Counted from the stretch's first letter, positions 1 through 7,162 are shown. The stretch is DNA of 12,036 bases from a bacterium (GCA_021767885.1 JAASSM010000013.1:1-12036); one strand, 5' to 3'. The notes: a model not told the origin generated them from the sequence alone. Translations and numbers: made by a program.

Positions 1-956
1 CTCACCTCGCCGATGAACTCGGCCCAGCTGCGGATGGAGACCAGCTCGCCGTCCGGGTCGGCGAGGATCGCATTGGCCTCCTCCATGTCCACCATGAGCT
101 CGGGGCGCGCGGGGATCGGGACCCCGAACTCGCGCACCGGCACCGGTGCGAGGGTCGCGGTGCTCAGCTCGCCGCCGGCCCGCTCCCAGGCGCCCAGGCC
201 GCCGTCCAGGACGCGGACGTCCTTCACCCCCGCATAGAGCAGGATGGCCGCGGCGCGCATGGCCGCGATCTGGCCGGCCTCCATGCCCGGATCCGGCTGC
301 TCCATGCTCGGCTGGCCGCAGCGCCCGTAGAGGACCACGGTGGTGTCGTGCCGGATGCCCAGGCCACGGAGCGCCGCCTCCAGTTCGCCGGGAGTCCGTC
401 GGTTCCAGAAGTCGGGTTCCTCGAGCGCCAGCGTGTCCAGATGGATGGCGCCGGGGATGTGCCCCCGCCGGTAGTCGGCGGCGTTGTCGAAGTTCACGTG
501 CGCGATCACCGGGGCGGTGGCGGGCGGCGCGACCACCGGCACGCCGGACTGGACGCCGCTCAACCACTGCGGCGGCACCAGGTGCCACCAGCGGGCCAGG
601 CGGGCCAGGGGGCGCCGGGAGTCGGCGGCCCACGCCGGCTGCCCGCCCTCCAGGATCGCCACGTGACGCCGGCCGAGGTCCGCCAGGCGCCGGGCCGCCG
701 CCCGGGCGTGGTCCTCGTCGAGGCCGCAGACCACCACGGCGGTGTGGGTGGCGACTCCCTTCTGCGCCAGGTCGGCCCGGACCGCGTCGGCCGGGAAGGT
801 CGTGAGCCAGTCGAGGGGGAAGGGGCGCGCCCCGGGGATGTGGCCGCCGCGTTCGGTGTCGCCCAGGGGCCAGCCGTTGTAGGCGGCAAGGGGGCGGACG
901 TCCAGGATGGTGTGCTCGGGGCCCAGGTCGGCGGGAGCGATGATCGCGTGCGGCAT
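1..956 (-). CDS. Multi-domain rhodanese-family sulfurtransferase, EanB/YnjE-like (partial, cut at left edge)
   Basis: The 318 visible residues contain two complete rhodanese folds and the start of a third. Domain 1 (about residues 5-112) has TILDVRP, GGHIPGARPFPLDW and ILEGGQPAWA. Domain 2 (about 150-262) has YRRGHIPGAIHLD, DTTVVLYG and GVKDVRVLDGGLGAWE. Domain 3 begins near 287 and is cut at VSIRSWAEFIGEV. The usual catalytic-loop cysteine of domain 2 is replaced (LYGRCGQ, Cys213 shifted by two); domain 1 has Cys77 in VVCGLDED. In three-domain relatives (E. coli YnjE, Chlorobium EanB) the working cysteine lies in the last domain, which is outside the window. No signal peptide is seen, so it is probably cytoplasmic. 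The ATG at 956 is preceded by GAGGGGG five bases upstream. It is divergent from an EgtD-type gene. A sulfurtransferase is secure; the EanB role (hercynine to ergothioneine) is inferred from that neighbour. A YnjE-like thiosulfate sulfurtransferase is the alternative. Confidence 0.88.
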   Translation of the reverse strand, partial: MPHAIIAPADLGPEHTILDVRPLAAYNGWPLGDTERGGHIPGARPFPLDWLTTFPADAVRADLAQKGVATHTAVVVCGLDEDHARAAARRLADLGRRHVAILEGGQPAWAADSRRPLARLARWWHLVPPQWLSGVQSGVPVVAPPATAPVIAHVNFDNAADYRRGHIPGAIHLDTLALEEPDFWNRRTPGELEAALRGLGIRHDTTVVLYGRCGQPSMEQPDPGMEAGQIAAMRAAAILLYAGVKDVRVLDGGLGAWERAGGELSTATLAPVPVREFGVPIPARPELMVDMEEANAILADPDGELVSIRSWAEFIGEV

Positions 957-961
957 GACGA

Positions 962-968
962 CCCCCTC
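962..968 (-). promoter_or_regulatory. Ribosome binding site of the rhodanese gene
   Basis: GAGGGGG on the minus strand lies five bases before the ATG whose first base is 956. It fixes the start, because translation in the correct frame gives a rhodanese domain from about residue 5 onward. Confidence 0.6.
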
Positions 969-1029
969 GGATCGGCGTATCGGCGGTGACGGGACTCGAC
1001 GGACCCACCGTACGTACCGGCGCCCCAGG

Positions 1030-1070
1030 CCCCCATGGGGGGAGGTCTCATCGCCCGATCGGGCGAGACC
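1030..1070. promoter_or_regulatory. Palindrome pair in the divergent control region
   Basis: CCCCCATGGGGG (1030-1041) is a 12-base perfect palindrome. It is followed by the 16-base perfect palindrome TCGCCCGATCGGGCGA (1051-1066). The second is extended by GGTCTCA on the left and GACC on the right into an imperfect arm pair across 1044-1070. Both lie about midway between the starts of the two divergent genes (956 and 1190), where a dimeric regulator controlling both would be expected to bind. No regulator gene is in the window and no convincing -35/-10 pair was found in the 957-1189 gap. A further inverted repeat, CGGCG-tca-CGCCG, lies at 1141-1153 in the egtD leader. Confidence 0.4.
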
Positions 1071-1178
1071 GGGTTTCGCCCGCGCCCCCTGGCCGCGCGC
1101 CGTGACCGACCTGTGTTGTGTGGGAACCGAGCCGGCCGGGCGGCGTCACGCCGCGTGCGTCGCCTGCCATCCACCACC

Positions 1179-1184
1179 AGGAGG
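1179..1184 (+). promoter_or_regulatory. Ribosome binding site choosing the egtD start
   Basis: A perfect AGGAGG lies five bases before the ATG at 1190. An in-frame ATG at 1118 would add 24 residues, but it lacks such a site and the added residues have no homology-like character. Confidence 0.85.
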
Positions 1185-1189
1185 TCGCC

Positions 1190-2200
1190 ATGAGGAGCGA
1201 ACCAGCCCGCGCGGTCCCGTCCGCCACGTCGGCGCCGTCACGCGGTCCCCACGCCGACGGCCCGCTCGCCACGTTCCTGGCCGATGTCCTCCAGGGCCTC
1301 GATGGCCGGCCCCGCACCTTGCCCTGCAAGTACCTCTACGACGCCCGTGGCTCGGCCCTCTTCGAGCAGATCTGCGAACTGCCCGCGTACTACCCCACCC
1401 GCACCGAGCTGGGGATCCTCCGCGACCATGCCGCGGAGGTGGCGGAGCACCTCGGTCCCCGCTGCCTGCTGGTGGAGTACGGCGCCGGAGCGGGCATCAA
1501 GACGCGGCTGCTGCTGGACGCCCTGCGCCGGCCGGCTGCCTACGTGCCCATCGAGATCTCCGCCGCGACCCTGGCGACCACGGCGCAGATCCTGGCCGAC
1601 CGGTTCCCGGAACTGGAGGTGCTCCCGCTCTGCGCCGACTACACCGCCGAGCACGCGCTCCCGGCGCCGCGCCGTCCGGTGCGCCGCCGGGCCGCCTTCT
1701 TCCCGGGCTCGACCATCGGCAACCTGGACCCCGGCGAAGCGCAGGACTTCCTCGTCCACGTCGCCCGGCAGATGGGCCCGGGCGGGGCCCTGGTGATCGG
1801 CGTGGATCTGCGCAAGGATCCGGCCATCCTCGCCGCGGCCTACGACGACCCCGCCGGCGTCACCGCCGCCTTCAACCGGAATCTCCTGCGTCGCCTCCAG
1901 CGCGAGCTGGGCGCACGCCTGGACCCCGAGGGCTTCCGGCACCGCGCCATCTGGAACCCCGAGGCCAGCCGCATGGAGATGCACCTCGAGAGCCGCGCGG
2001 ACCAGGTGATCGAGGTCGTCGGTCATCCCATCGATCTGCATGCCGGAGAGACCATCCACACCGAGAACTCCTACAAGTACACCATCGAGGGTTTCACGGA
2101 CCTGGCCCGCGGCGCCGGCTGGCAGCCACGGGCGGTCTGGACGGACTCCCGGCGGCTGTTCAGCGTGCATCAGCTGACGGTGGCTGGTCCGGACGGCTGA
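1190..2200 (+). CDS. egtD: L-histidine N(alpha)-methyltransferase (EgtD/EanA family)
   Basis: This 336-residue protein is the SAM-dependent enzyme that trimethylates the alpha-amino group of histidine to hercynine, the first step of ergothioneine synthesis. Family signatures run in order: KYLYDARGSALFEQI (48-61), ELPAYYPTRTE (63-73), the SAM-binding LVEYGAGAGIKTRLLLD (94-110), YVPIEIS (118-124), FFPGSTIGNLDPGEA (170-184), GVDLRKD (204-210), RMEMHLES (261-268) and HTENSYKYT (290-298). Substrate residues of mycobacterial EgtD (two Tyr, the Asn of the STIGN-type motif, Met252, Glu282, Ser284) have likely counterparts here at Tyr50, Tyr68, Asn178, Met264, Glu292 and Ser294. The length fits the family (about 320 residues) with a short extra N-terminus of about 20 residues. 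No EgtB gene is adjacent; the divergent neighbour is a multi-domain rhodanese, so this may be the EanA of an anaerobic-type pathway. The enzyme assignment is very secure; the pathway type is inferred. Confidence 0.95.
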   Translation: MRSEPARAVPSATSAPSRGPHADGPLATFLADVLQGLDGRPRTLPCKYLYDARGSALFEQICELPAYYPTRTELGILRDHAAEVAEHLGPRCLLVEYGAGAGIKTRLLLDALRRPAAYVPIEISAATLATTAQILADRFPELEVLPLCADYTAEHALPAPRRPVRRRAAFFPGSTIGNLDPGEAQDFLVHVARQMGPGGALVIGVDLRKDPAILAAAYDDPAGVTAAFNRNLLRRLQRELGARLDPEGFRHRAIWNPEASRMEMHLESRADQVIEVVGHPIDLHAGETIHTENSYKYTIEGFTDLARGAGWQPRAVWTDSRRLFSVHQLTVAGPDG

Positions 2201-2239
2201 GCCCCGGCGATCGTTTGCGCCACGGTGCGGCGTCGACCG

Positions 2240-2268
2240 GCGACAACCGGCGACCGGGGAGGTACACT
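2240..2268 (+). promoter_or_regulatory. Weak candidate promoter upstream of the mocA-like gene
   Basis: GCGACA (2240-2245), a 17-base spacer and TACACT (2263-2268) match the sigma70 consensus at four of six positions in each element. It lies between the egtD stop (2200) and the first possible start of the next unit (2316). This is sequence likeness only. Confidence 0.3.
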
Positions 2269-2315
2269 CGCGTCCGGATCATCCCCGCTGGACCCGCAGA
2301 CGAGAGGACACCCCC

Positions 2316-2405
2316 GTGCCCGGCCTGACCATCGAGATCGCCCGCGGGGGCGTCACCGTCCGCCGCGCGCGCGGCGAGGAGGTGGCCAGTTGTTCGCCGC
2401 CGTGA
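2316..2405 (+). CDS. Possible 29-residue ORF overlapping the mocA-like start
   Basis: A GTG at 2316 has AGAGGA (2303-2308) seven bases upstream and opens a 29-codon frame beginning MPGLTIEIARGGVTVRR and ending SCSPP. The first 24 codons all end in G or C, which fits the strong third-position bias of real genes here; the other frames of this stretch do not show it. It runs past the TTG start of the mocA-like gene by 16 bases in another frame, and the mocA-like Shine-Dalgarno sequence lies inside it. This would allow translational coupling. It could be a true micro-protein, a coupling leader, or the remnant of a larger gene. It is not recognised as any family and has no transmembrane segment or metal-binding motif. 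Confidence 0.4.
   Translation: MPGLTIEIARGGVTVRRARGEEVASCSPP
2376..2382 (+). promoter_or_regulatory. Ribosome binding site choosing a TTG start
   Basis: GAGGAGG lies seven bases before the TTG at 2390. The TTG start places the first beta-strand and the LTAGRSRR loop at the very N-terminus, as in MocA. The upstream in-frame extension is arginine-rich and looks non-coding. Confidence 0.75.
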
Positions 2406-2962
2406 TCCTCACCGCCGGGCGCTCCCGCCGCGCCGGCGTCTTCAAGCCCGCCCACGTGCATCGTGGGCGGCCCCTGCTGCTGCACGCCATCGCCGGCCTG
2501 CAGCGCTGGCGCGCGCCCGTCCTGGTGGTGACCGGCTTCCGCCACGCGCTGATCGCCGGCATGCTCGCCGGCCGACCCGGCGTGGTCACCGTGCGCAATC
2601 CCAACCCGGAACACGGCATGTTCTCCTCGGTCCGCACCGGCGTCGCCGCCCTCCCGGACGCCCTGACCGGCTTCTTCGTGCTGCCGGCCGACTGCCCCTT
2701 CGTGGCACCCCGGACCCACGCGGCGCTCCTGGCCGCCTTCGCACGTCACGGGTCCGCTCGCCCGGTGATCCCCGTCCACGCCGGCCGCGGCGGTCATCCG
2801 GTGCTCCTGCCCGCCAGCGCCCGCCAGACGATCCTGGCTGCACCCCCCGGGGCCACCCTGCGCGCCGTGCTCGGCGACCTCGCCCCGGAGCGCCTGCCGG
2901 TGGACGACCCCGCCGTCCTCACCGATCTGGACACGCCGGCGGATCTGCGCCGTCTCCGCTGA
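2390..2962 (+). CDS. MocA/MobA-like nucleotidyltransferase (probable molybdenum cofactor cytidylyltransferase)
   Basis: This is a 190-residue NTP-transferase, matching MocA (about 190 residues). It shows the N-terminal nucleotide-binding loop LTAGRSRRAGVFKP (7-20, with Lys19), NPNPEHGMFSS (70-80), the metal-site segment LPADCPFV (98-105; aspartate at 101), GRGGHPVLLP (132-141) and the C-terminal LTDLDTPADL (177-186). MocA proteins transfer CMP to Mo-molybdopterin, giving the MCD cofactor used by bacterial xanthine-dehydrogenase-family enzymes. The genes immediately downstream encode exactly such an enzyme and its XdhC chaperone, which supports cytidylyl rather than guanylyl transfer. The loop departs slightly from the usual LAAGxSxRMG, with RAG in place of RMG. 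It starts at TTG and overlaps a possible small ORF. It is transcribed apart from or upstream of the promoter at 2976-3005. Confidence 0.85.
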   Translation: MFAAVILTAGRSRRAGVFKPAHVHRGRPLLLHAIAGLQRWRAPVLVVTGFRHALIAGMLAGRPGVVTVRNPNPEHGMFSSVRTGVAALPDALTGFFVLPADCPFVAPRTHAALLAAFARHGSARPVIPVHAGRGGHPVLLPASARQTILAAPPGATLRAVLGDLAPERLPVDDPAVLTDLDTPADLRRLR

Positions 2963-2975
2963 CGGTCGCCGCAAA

Positions 2976-3005
2976 TTGACTTTCAGCGATCATGGGTGGT
3001 AGGAT
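2976..3005 (+). promoter_or_regulatory. Sigma70-like promoter of the molybdenum hydroxylase operon
   Basis: TTGACT (2976-2981), an 18-base spacer and TAGGAT (3000-3005) sit in a locally AT-richer patch just after the mocA-like stop. Five of six bases match in each hexamer. Transcription would start near 3012, leaving a leader of about 48 bases before the ATG at 3060. This is the best promoter on the plus strand of the window. Confidence 0.65.
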
Positions 3006-3059
3006 CGCGCCTCGCCGCGACGGCCTCCGCTCACGCCCAGCCCCGGGAGCCGAGAACCC

Positions 3060-3791
3060 ATGTCCGACGACCATCACGATCGCCGCGGATCGCCCCCGAC
3101 CGCGCCCGCTTCCCGCCCCACCGACCCCTCTCCCACGCCCCCCGCGTCAGCCGCTCCCCCCTCATCCACCGCGCCGCCGCCCGAGGGCGTCTCACGCCGG
3201 GCGTTCCTGAAGACCATGGGCCTGGGCTCGGCCGCCATCGCCGCCAGCGGTGGTGTCGCCCACGCCGAGCCCGCCGCCGTCGCGCCCGAGCAGCTGCAGC
3301 GGATCGTGCTGACGGTGAATGGTCGTCCCCGGAGCCTGCTGGTGGAGGCGCGCTGGACGCTGCTGTTCGTCCTGCGCGAGCAGCTGGGCCTGACCGGGAC
3401 CAAGATGGGGTGCGAGCGCGGCGAGTGCGGCGCCTGCACCGTGCTGCTGGACGGCGTGCCACGCTACGCGTGCCTGACCCTGGCGGTGGAGGCCGTCGGC
3501 CACGAGATCACCACGCTGGAGGGGCTGCTCGACGGCGAGGAGCTGGGCCCGGTCCAGCGCGCGTTCGTCGAGCACGACGCCTACCAGTGCGGCTACTGCA
3601 CGCCCGGCCAGGTGATGGCCGTCGAGGGTCTGCTGCGGGCCAACCCCTCGCCGGACCTCGAGCAGATCCGCGTGGGCGTCAGCGGCAACCTCTGCCGCTG
3701 CGGCGCCTACGCCAACATCTTCCGCGCCGCCCAGGCCGCCGCCGCGGCGGGCCGCGACGCCGCGGGCGAGCCTCGAGGAGGCCAGTCATGA
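3060..3791 (+). CDS. Tat-exported [2Fe-2S] subunit of a xanthine dehydrogenase-family enzyme (PaoA-like)
   Basis: This 243-residue protein is the electron-transfer subunit carrying two [2Fe-2S] clusters. A Pro/Ser/Thr/Ala-rich stretch (1-43) precedes the twin-arginine motif SRRAFLK (45-51) and a hydrophobic segment ending AHA at 69, so export by Tat with cleavage near residue 69 is expected. The plant-type ferredoxin cluster is bound by Cys118, Cys123, Cys126 and Cys138 (GCERGECGACTV). The second is bound by Cys177, Cys180, Cys212 and Cys214 (QCGYCTPGQ and NLCRCGAY). A long region before the RR pair is also seen in E. coli PaoA, the Tat-signal subunit of the periplasmic aldehyde oxidoreductase PaoABC. 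The stop overlaps the next start by four bases (ATGA). The ribosome site is modest (GGGAG at 3045-3049). Subunit identity is certain; the substrate is unknown. Confidence 0.95.
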   Translation: MSDDHHDRRGSPPTAPASRPTDPSPTPPASAAPPSSTAPPPEGVSRRAFLKTMGLGSAAIAASGGVAHAEPAAVAPEQLQRIVLTVNGRPRSLLVEARWTLLFVLREQLGLTGTKMGCERGECGACTVLLDGVPRYACLTLAVEAVGHEITTLEGLLDGEELGPVQRAFVEHDAYQCGYCTPGQVMAVEGLLRANPSPDLEQIRVGVSGNLCRCGAYANIFRAAQAAAAAGRDAAGEPRGGQS

Positions 3792-6169
3792 GCCCCCGCG
3801 ACGACGACGCCACCGCGGCCCGGGACGAGCGCGACCGCCTCTACCACGAGCAGGGAGTCACCCTGCCGGAGACCCCGCCGCCGAGCACCGAGCCGCCGCC
3901 CTGGCGCGAGACCCGGGTGGTGGGCGACCGCCGCTCGCGCGTCGATGGCTACGAGCGGCTCAGCGGCGCGGCCGTCTACCCCTCGGACATGCAGCTGCCC
4001 GGCATGCTGCACGCGGCCTTCCTGCGCTGCCCCCATCCGCACGCGCGGTTGAAGTCCCTGGATACGCGCGCCGCCCGCAGGCTTCCCGGCGTCCACGTGG
4101 TCATCGACGACGGCACGCCCGAGGCCCGCATCGACTGGGACTACCAGGGCGGTCAGGGCGGCCGGCTCTTCGACCCGCACTGCCGCTTCGAGGGCGCCCC
4201 GGTGGCCGCGGTGGCCGCCGAGACGCCCTACCTGGCCCACGAGGCCCTGCGCGCGATGACCGCGACGTGGGAGGTGCTCCCCCACGTCAGCGACGTGCGC
4301 GACGCCAGCGCCGAGAATGCCCCGCAGATCCGCGACGGCGGCAACCGCATCGGCGAGCCGCGGATCTACTCGCGCGGCGACCTGCAGGCGGGCTTCGCCG
4401 CGGCCGACGCGGTCCGCGAGCGCAGCTTCCACACCGCCTGCGAGCTGCACACGCCCCTGGAGCTGCACGGGTGCGTCGCGAGCTGGGACGGCGCCGATCT
4501 GACCATCTGGGAATCCACCCAGGGCTGCTTCCGCGTCCAGGAGCAGGTGGCGGGGTACCTCGACCTGCCGCTGTCGCGCGTGCGGGTGGTGGGCCACTAC
4601 ATGGGCGGCGGCTTCGGCAGCAAGCTGGAGACCGGGAAGTACGCCGTGGTCGCAGCCCTCCTGGCCCGGCGCGCGGGCCGGCCGGTGAAGCTGGTGCTGA
4701 CCCGCGAGGAGACCATGCTGGTCTGCGGCAACCGGCCGGCCAACGTCATGCACGTGAAGGCCGGCGTGAAGTCCGACGGCACCCTCACCGCCCTGGAGTT
4801 CACCGCCAGCGGCAGCGGCGGCTTCTGGCGCAGCGGCACCGGCCTGGTGGACTGGCTGGCCAGGGACCTCTACACCTGCCCCAACGTGCGCACCGAGGTC
4901 ACCGACTGGGCCATCAACGCCGGCAACCAGCGACCCTTCCGCGCGCCGGGCCACCCCCAGGGGTCGTGGGCGCTGGAGCAGGTCCTGGACGAGCTGGCCG
5001 TGGCCATCGGCATGGATCCGGTGGAGCTGCGCCTGCGCAACGTGCCGGCCGAGAGCCAGGCCCGCGGCGGCGTGCCCTACTCCTCCACCGGCCTGGAGGA
5101 ATGCCTGCGCCGCGGTGCGGAGGAGTTCGGCTGGTCCGAGGCCCGCGAGCGGACCCGCGAGGGTCGCGAGGCCTGGCAGCAGGCGCGCCGCGAGGGTCGC
5201 CAGCCCCGCGAGCACGTGCTGCGCGGCGTGGGTGCCGGCGCCTGCGTCTGGGCCGCCGGCGGCGGCGGTCCCCCCGCCACGGTGCTGGTGCGCATGTACG
5301 CCGACGGCAGCGTCTCGCTGAACATGGGGGCCGCCGACATCGGCACCGGCACCAAGACGGTGATGGCCTCCATCGTGGCCGAGGAGCTGGGCGTCCGCCT
5401 GGAGACCATCCAGGTGGAGAACGCCGACACCGGCACCACCGCCTTCAGCGGCCCCAGTGGCGGCAGCAAGACCGTGCCCACCGACGGCCCGGCCACCCGC
5501 GACGCCGCCGTGGCGGTGAAGCAGCAGCTCCTGGAATGGGCGGCCGAACAGCTCGGCGTCGAGCGGGCCCGGCTCCGCCACGCGGGCGAGACCATCGTGG
5601 TCGACGGCAGCGACCAGAGCGTGAAGGTCACCGAGCTGGAGCGCCTGCGCCGCCGCCGCAGCGTGGTGGGCGTGGGCCACCGCGGCCCGAACCCCGAGGG
5701 CCTGGCGGTCTGCCCCTTCGCCGCCCACTTCTGCGAGGTGGAGGTGAACACCCTGACCGGCGAGGTGCGCGTCCTGCGCTTCCTGGGCGCCCAGGACAGC
5801 GGCCGGGTGATGAGCCGCAAGACCTACGACAGCCAGGTCTACGGCGGCATCGCCATGGGCATCGGACTCGGCCTGACCGAGCAGCGGATCCTGGACCGCG
5901 GCCAGACCGGCAAGCTCTGCAACAAGAGCTGGCACGACTACAAGCTGCCCACGGCCATGGACGTCCCGGCGGACATCGTGTCCCTGCCCATCGAGATGCA
6001 GGACGACCGCTGCAACCTCATCGGCGCCAAGGGTCTGGGCGAGCCCGTGACCATCCCCACCGCGGCGGCCATCGCCTGTGCCATCACCGACGCCTGCGGC
6101 GTCCCGGTGCCCGACTCGCCGGTCACGCCCGACCGCATGCTCACGCTGCTGAAGGAGGCCGGCCCATGA
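3788..6169 (+). CDS. Molybdopterin-binding catalytic subunit of a xanthine dehydrogenase-family enzyme (PaoC-like)
   Basis: This 793-residue protein is the large subunit, where substrate is hydroxylated at the Mo site. The N-terminal aldehyde oxidase/xanthine dehydrogenase a/b hammerhead domain covers about residues 40-165 (RVDGYERLSGAAVYPSDM onward). Cofactor-binding landmarks follow: MGGGFGSK (272-279), the arginine loop RAPGHPQG (385-392), MGAADIGTGTKT (513-524) and SGPSGGSKT (554-562). The catalytic glutamate is in GAKGLGEP, Glu752, equivalent to the base that activates the Mo-bound water in this family. GTGT stands where xanthine dehydrogenases usually have GQGT. It has no signal peptide and presumably rides through Tat with the [2Fe-2S] subunit, as PaoC does. 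GAGGAGG (3775-3781) lies six bases before the ATG. It is coupled at both ends by ATGA overlaps. The order small-Mo-FAD differs from paoABC (small-FAD-Mo). The substrate is probably an aldehyde or N-heterocycle and cannot be deduced. Confidence 0.94.
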   Translation: MSPRDDDATAARDERDRLYHEQGVTLPETPPPSTEPPPWRETRVVGDRRSRVDGYERLSGAAVYPSDMQLPGMLHAAFLRCPHPHARLKSLDTRAARRLPGVHVVIDDGTPEARIDWDYQGGQGGRLFDPHCRFEGAPVAAVAAETPYLAHEALRAMTATWEVLPHVSDVRDASAENAPQIRDGGNRIGEPRIYSRGDLQAGFAAADAVRERSFHTACELHTPLELHGCVASWDGADLTIWESTQGCFRVQEQVAGYLDLPLSRVRVVGHYMGGGFGSKLETGKYAVVAALLARRAGRPVKLVLTREETMLVCGNRPANVMHVKAGVKSDGTLTALEFTASGSGGFWRSGTGLVDWLARDLYTCPNVRTEVTDWAINAGNQRPFRAPGHPQGSWALEQVLDELAVAIGMDPVELRLRNVPAESQARGGVPYSSTGLEECLRRGAEEFGWSEARERTREGREAWQQARREGRQPREHVLRGVGAGACVWAAGGGGPPATVLVRMYADGSVSLNMGAADIGTGTKTVMASIVAEELGVRLETIQVENADTGTTAFSGPSGGSKTVPTDGPATRDAAVAVKQQLLEWAAEQLGVERARLRHAGETIVVDGSDQSVKVTELERLRRRRSVVGVGHRGPNPEGLAVCPFAAHFCEVEVNTLTGEVRVLRFLGAQDSGRVMSRKTYDSQVYGGIAMGIGLGLTEQRILDRGQTGKLCNKSWHDYKLPTAMDVPADIVSLPIEMQDDRCNLIGAKGLGEPVTIPTAAAIACAITDACGVPVPDSPVTPDRMLTLLKEAGP

Positions 6170-7155
6170 TCCCCAGCATCGCCTACCTCCGTGCCGAGAC
6201 CCTGGACCAGGCCCTGAAGAACCTGCAGGAGCGCCCCGCCTGCGTGCACGCCGGCGGCAGCGATCTGATCACCTGCCTGCGGGACGGCACGGTGGACTGC
6301 GGGACGGTGATCTCCATCAGCGGCCTGCCCGACCTGCACGGCATCCGTCGCGGTCGCGACGACGGGGGCCTGAGCGTGGGGGCCCTGACCACCATCACCA
6401 CCGTCGGCAACGATCCCGATCTCGGTTCGCGCTATCCCGCCCTGGCCGCCGCCGCCCGCGCCGTGGGCAGCCCGCAGCTGCGCAACCAGGGCACCCTGGG
6501 CGGCAACCTCTGCCAGAAGCCCCGCTGCTGGTACTGGCGCGGCGACTTCCACTGCCTGCGCCAGGGGGGCGACACCTGCTACGCCATGGGCGGCCAGAAC
6601 GCCGGCCACGCCATCCTGGGCCAGGACGCCTGCGTCTACGTCCACCCCTCCGACACCGCCGTGGCCCTGACCGCCTACGAGGCCCGGGTGCGCATCGCCG
6701 GCCCCCGCGGGGACCGCACGGTGCCGGTGGCGGAGTTCTTCGTCCTGCCCGAGGACGACCCCACCCGCGAGACCGTGGTCGGCCCGCAGGAGGTGGTCAC
6801 CGCGGTGGAGCTGCCCGCCCCGCCCTCCCGACACCGGGGCGTCTACCGGAAGATCCGCGCCCGTGGCGCCTGGGACTTCGCCCTGGCCAGCGCCGCCCTG
6901 GTGATCGCCTTCGAGCAGGACGACGCCACCCGCCCCGTCCGCCGGGCCCGCGTGGTGCTCGGCGGCGTGGCCCCGGCGCCGTGGCGCGTGCCCGCCGCCG
7001 AGGCCGCCCTGCAGGGCCGGGTGCTCGGTCCAGACTCCATGGCCGCGGCCGCCGACGCCGCCGTGGCCGACGCGTCGCCCCTCGAGCACAACGGCTTCAA
7101 GATCGACCTGGTCCGCGGTATCCTCCAGGAGGAGCTGGCGAAGCTCACCGCCTGA
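6166..7155 (+). CDS. FAD-binding subunit with extra [4Fe-4S]-type cysteine segment (PaoB-like)
   Basis: This 329-residue protein is the medium subunit that passes electrons from the iron-sulfur clusters to FAD. FAD-binding loops are AGGSDLI (29-35) and QGTLGGNLCQ (108-117). Between them and HPSDTAVAL (160-168) lies an insert with Cys121, Cys130 and Cys138 (KPRCWYWRGDFHC and GGDTCYAM), plus Cys116 and Cys156. This resembles the segment of E. coli PaoB (RCPYFYD, then two more cysteines and HPSD) and of 4-hydroxybenzoyl-CoA reductase, where it holds a [4Fe-4S] cluster. Which four cysteines bind here cannot be fixed by eye; 121, 130 and 138 plus 156 or 116 are the candidates. The C-terminal CO-dehydrogenase flavoprotein domain is present (YRKIRARGAWDFALAS, VVLGGVAPAPWR). 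The start overlaps the previous stop (ATGA), with AAGGAGG at 6152-6158. Confidence 0.93.
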   Translation: MIPSIAYLRAETLDQALKNLQERPACVHAGGSDLITCLRDGTVDCGTVISISGLPDLHGIRRGRDDGGLSVGALTTITTVGNDPDLGSRYPALAAAARAVGSPQLRNQGTLGGNLCQKPRCWYWRGDFHCLRQGGDTCYAMGGQNAGHAILGQDACVYVHPSDTAVALTAYEARVRIAGPRGDRTVPVAEFFVLPEDDPTRETVVGPQEVVTAVELPAPPSRHRGVYRKIRARGAWDFALASAALVIAFEQDDATRPVRRARVVLGGVAPAPWRVPAAEAALQGRVLGPDSMAAAADAAVADASPLEHNGFKIDLVRGILQEELAKLTA

Positions 7156-7162
7156 GACGTCC

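Noticed and set aside
1118..1189. A longer egtD product starting at the ATG at 1118.
   Set aside because: The perfect AGGAGG before 1190 and normal family length favour the later start.
907..2328. A 473-codon open frame on the plus strand overlapping egtD.
   Set aside because: It is out of frame with the recognised EgtD motifs and is a shadow of GC-biased coding.
3707..5935. A 742-codon open frame on the minus strand opposite the small and Mo subunits.
   Set aside because: It is antisense to a gene with clear catalytic motifs. Long open antisense frames arise from extreme third-position GC bias, and its product is a low-complexity Ala/Gly/His/Val mix with no motif.
4267..6165. The same-strand open frame that later becomes the FAD subunit extends far upstream through the Mo-subunit gene.
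   Set aside because: Upstream of the ATG at 6166 the translation is Arg/Gly/Pro-rich noise. The ATGA overlap and AAGGAGG site mark the true start.
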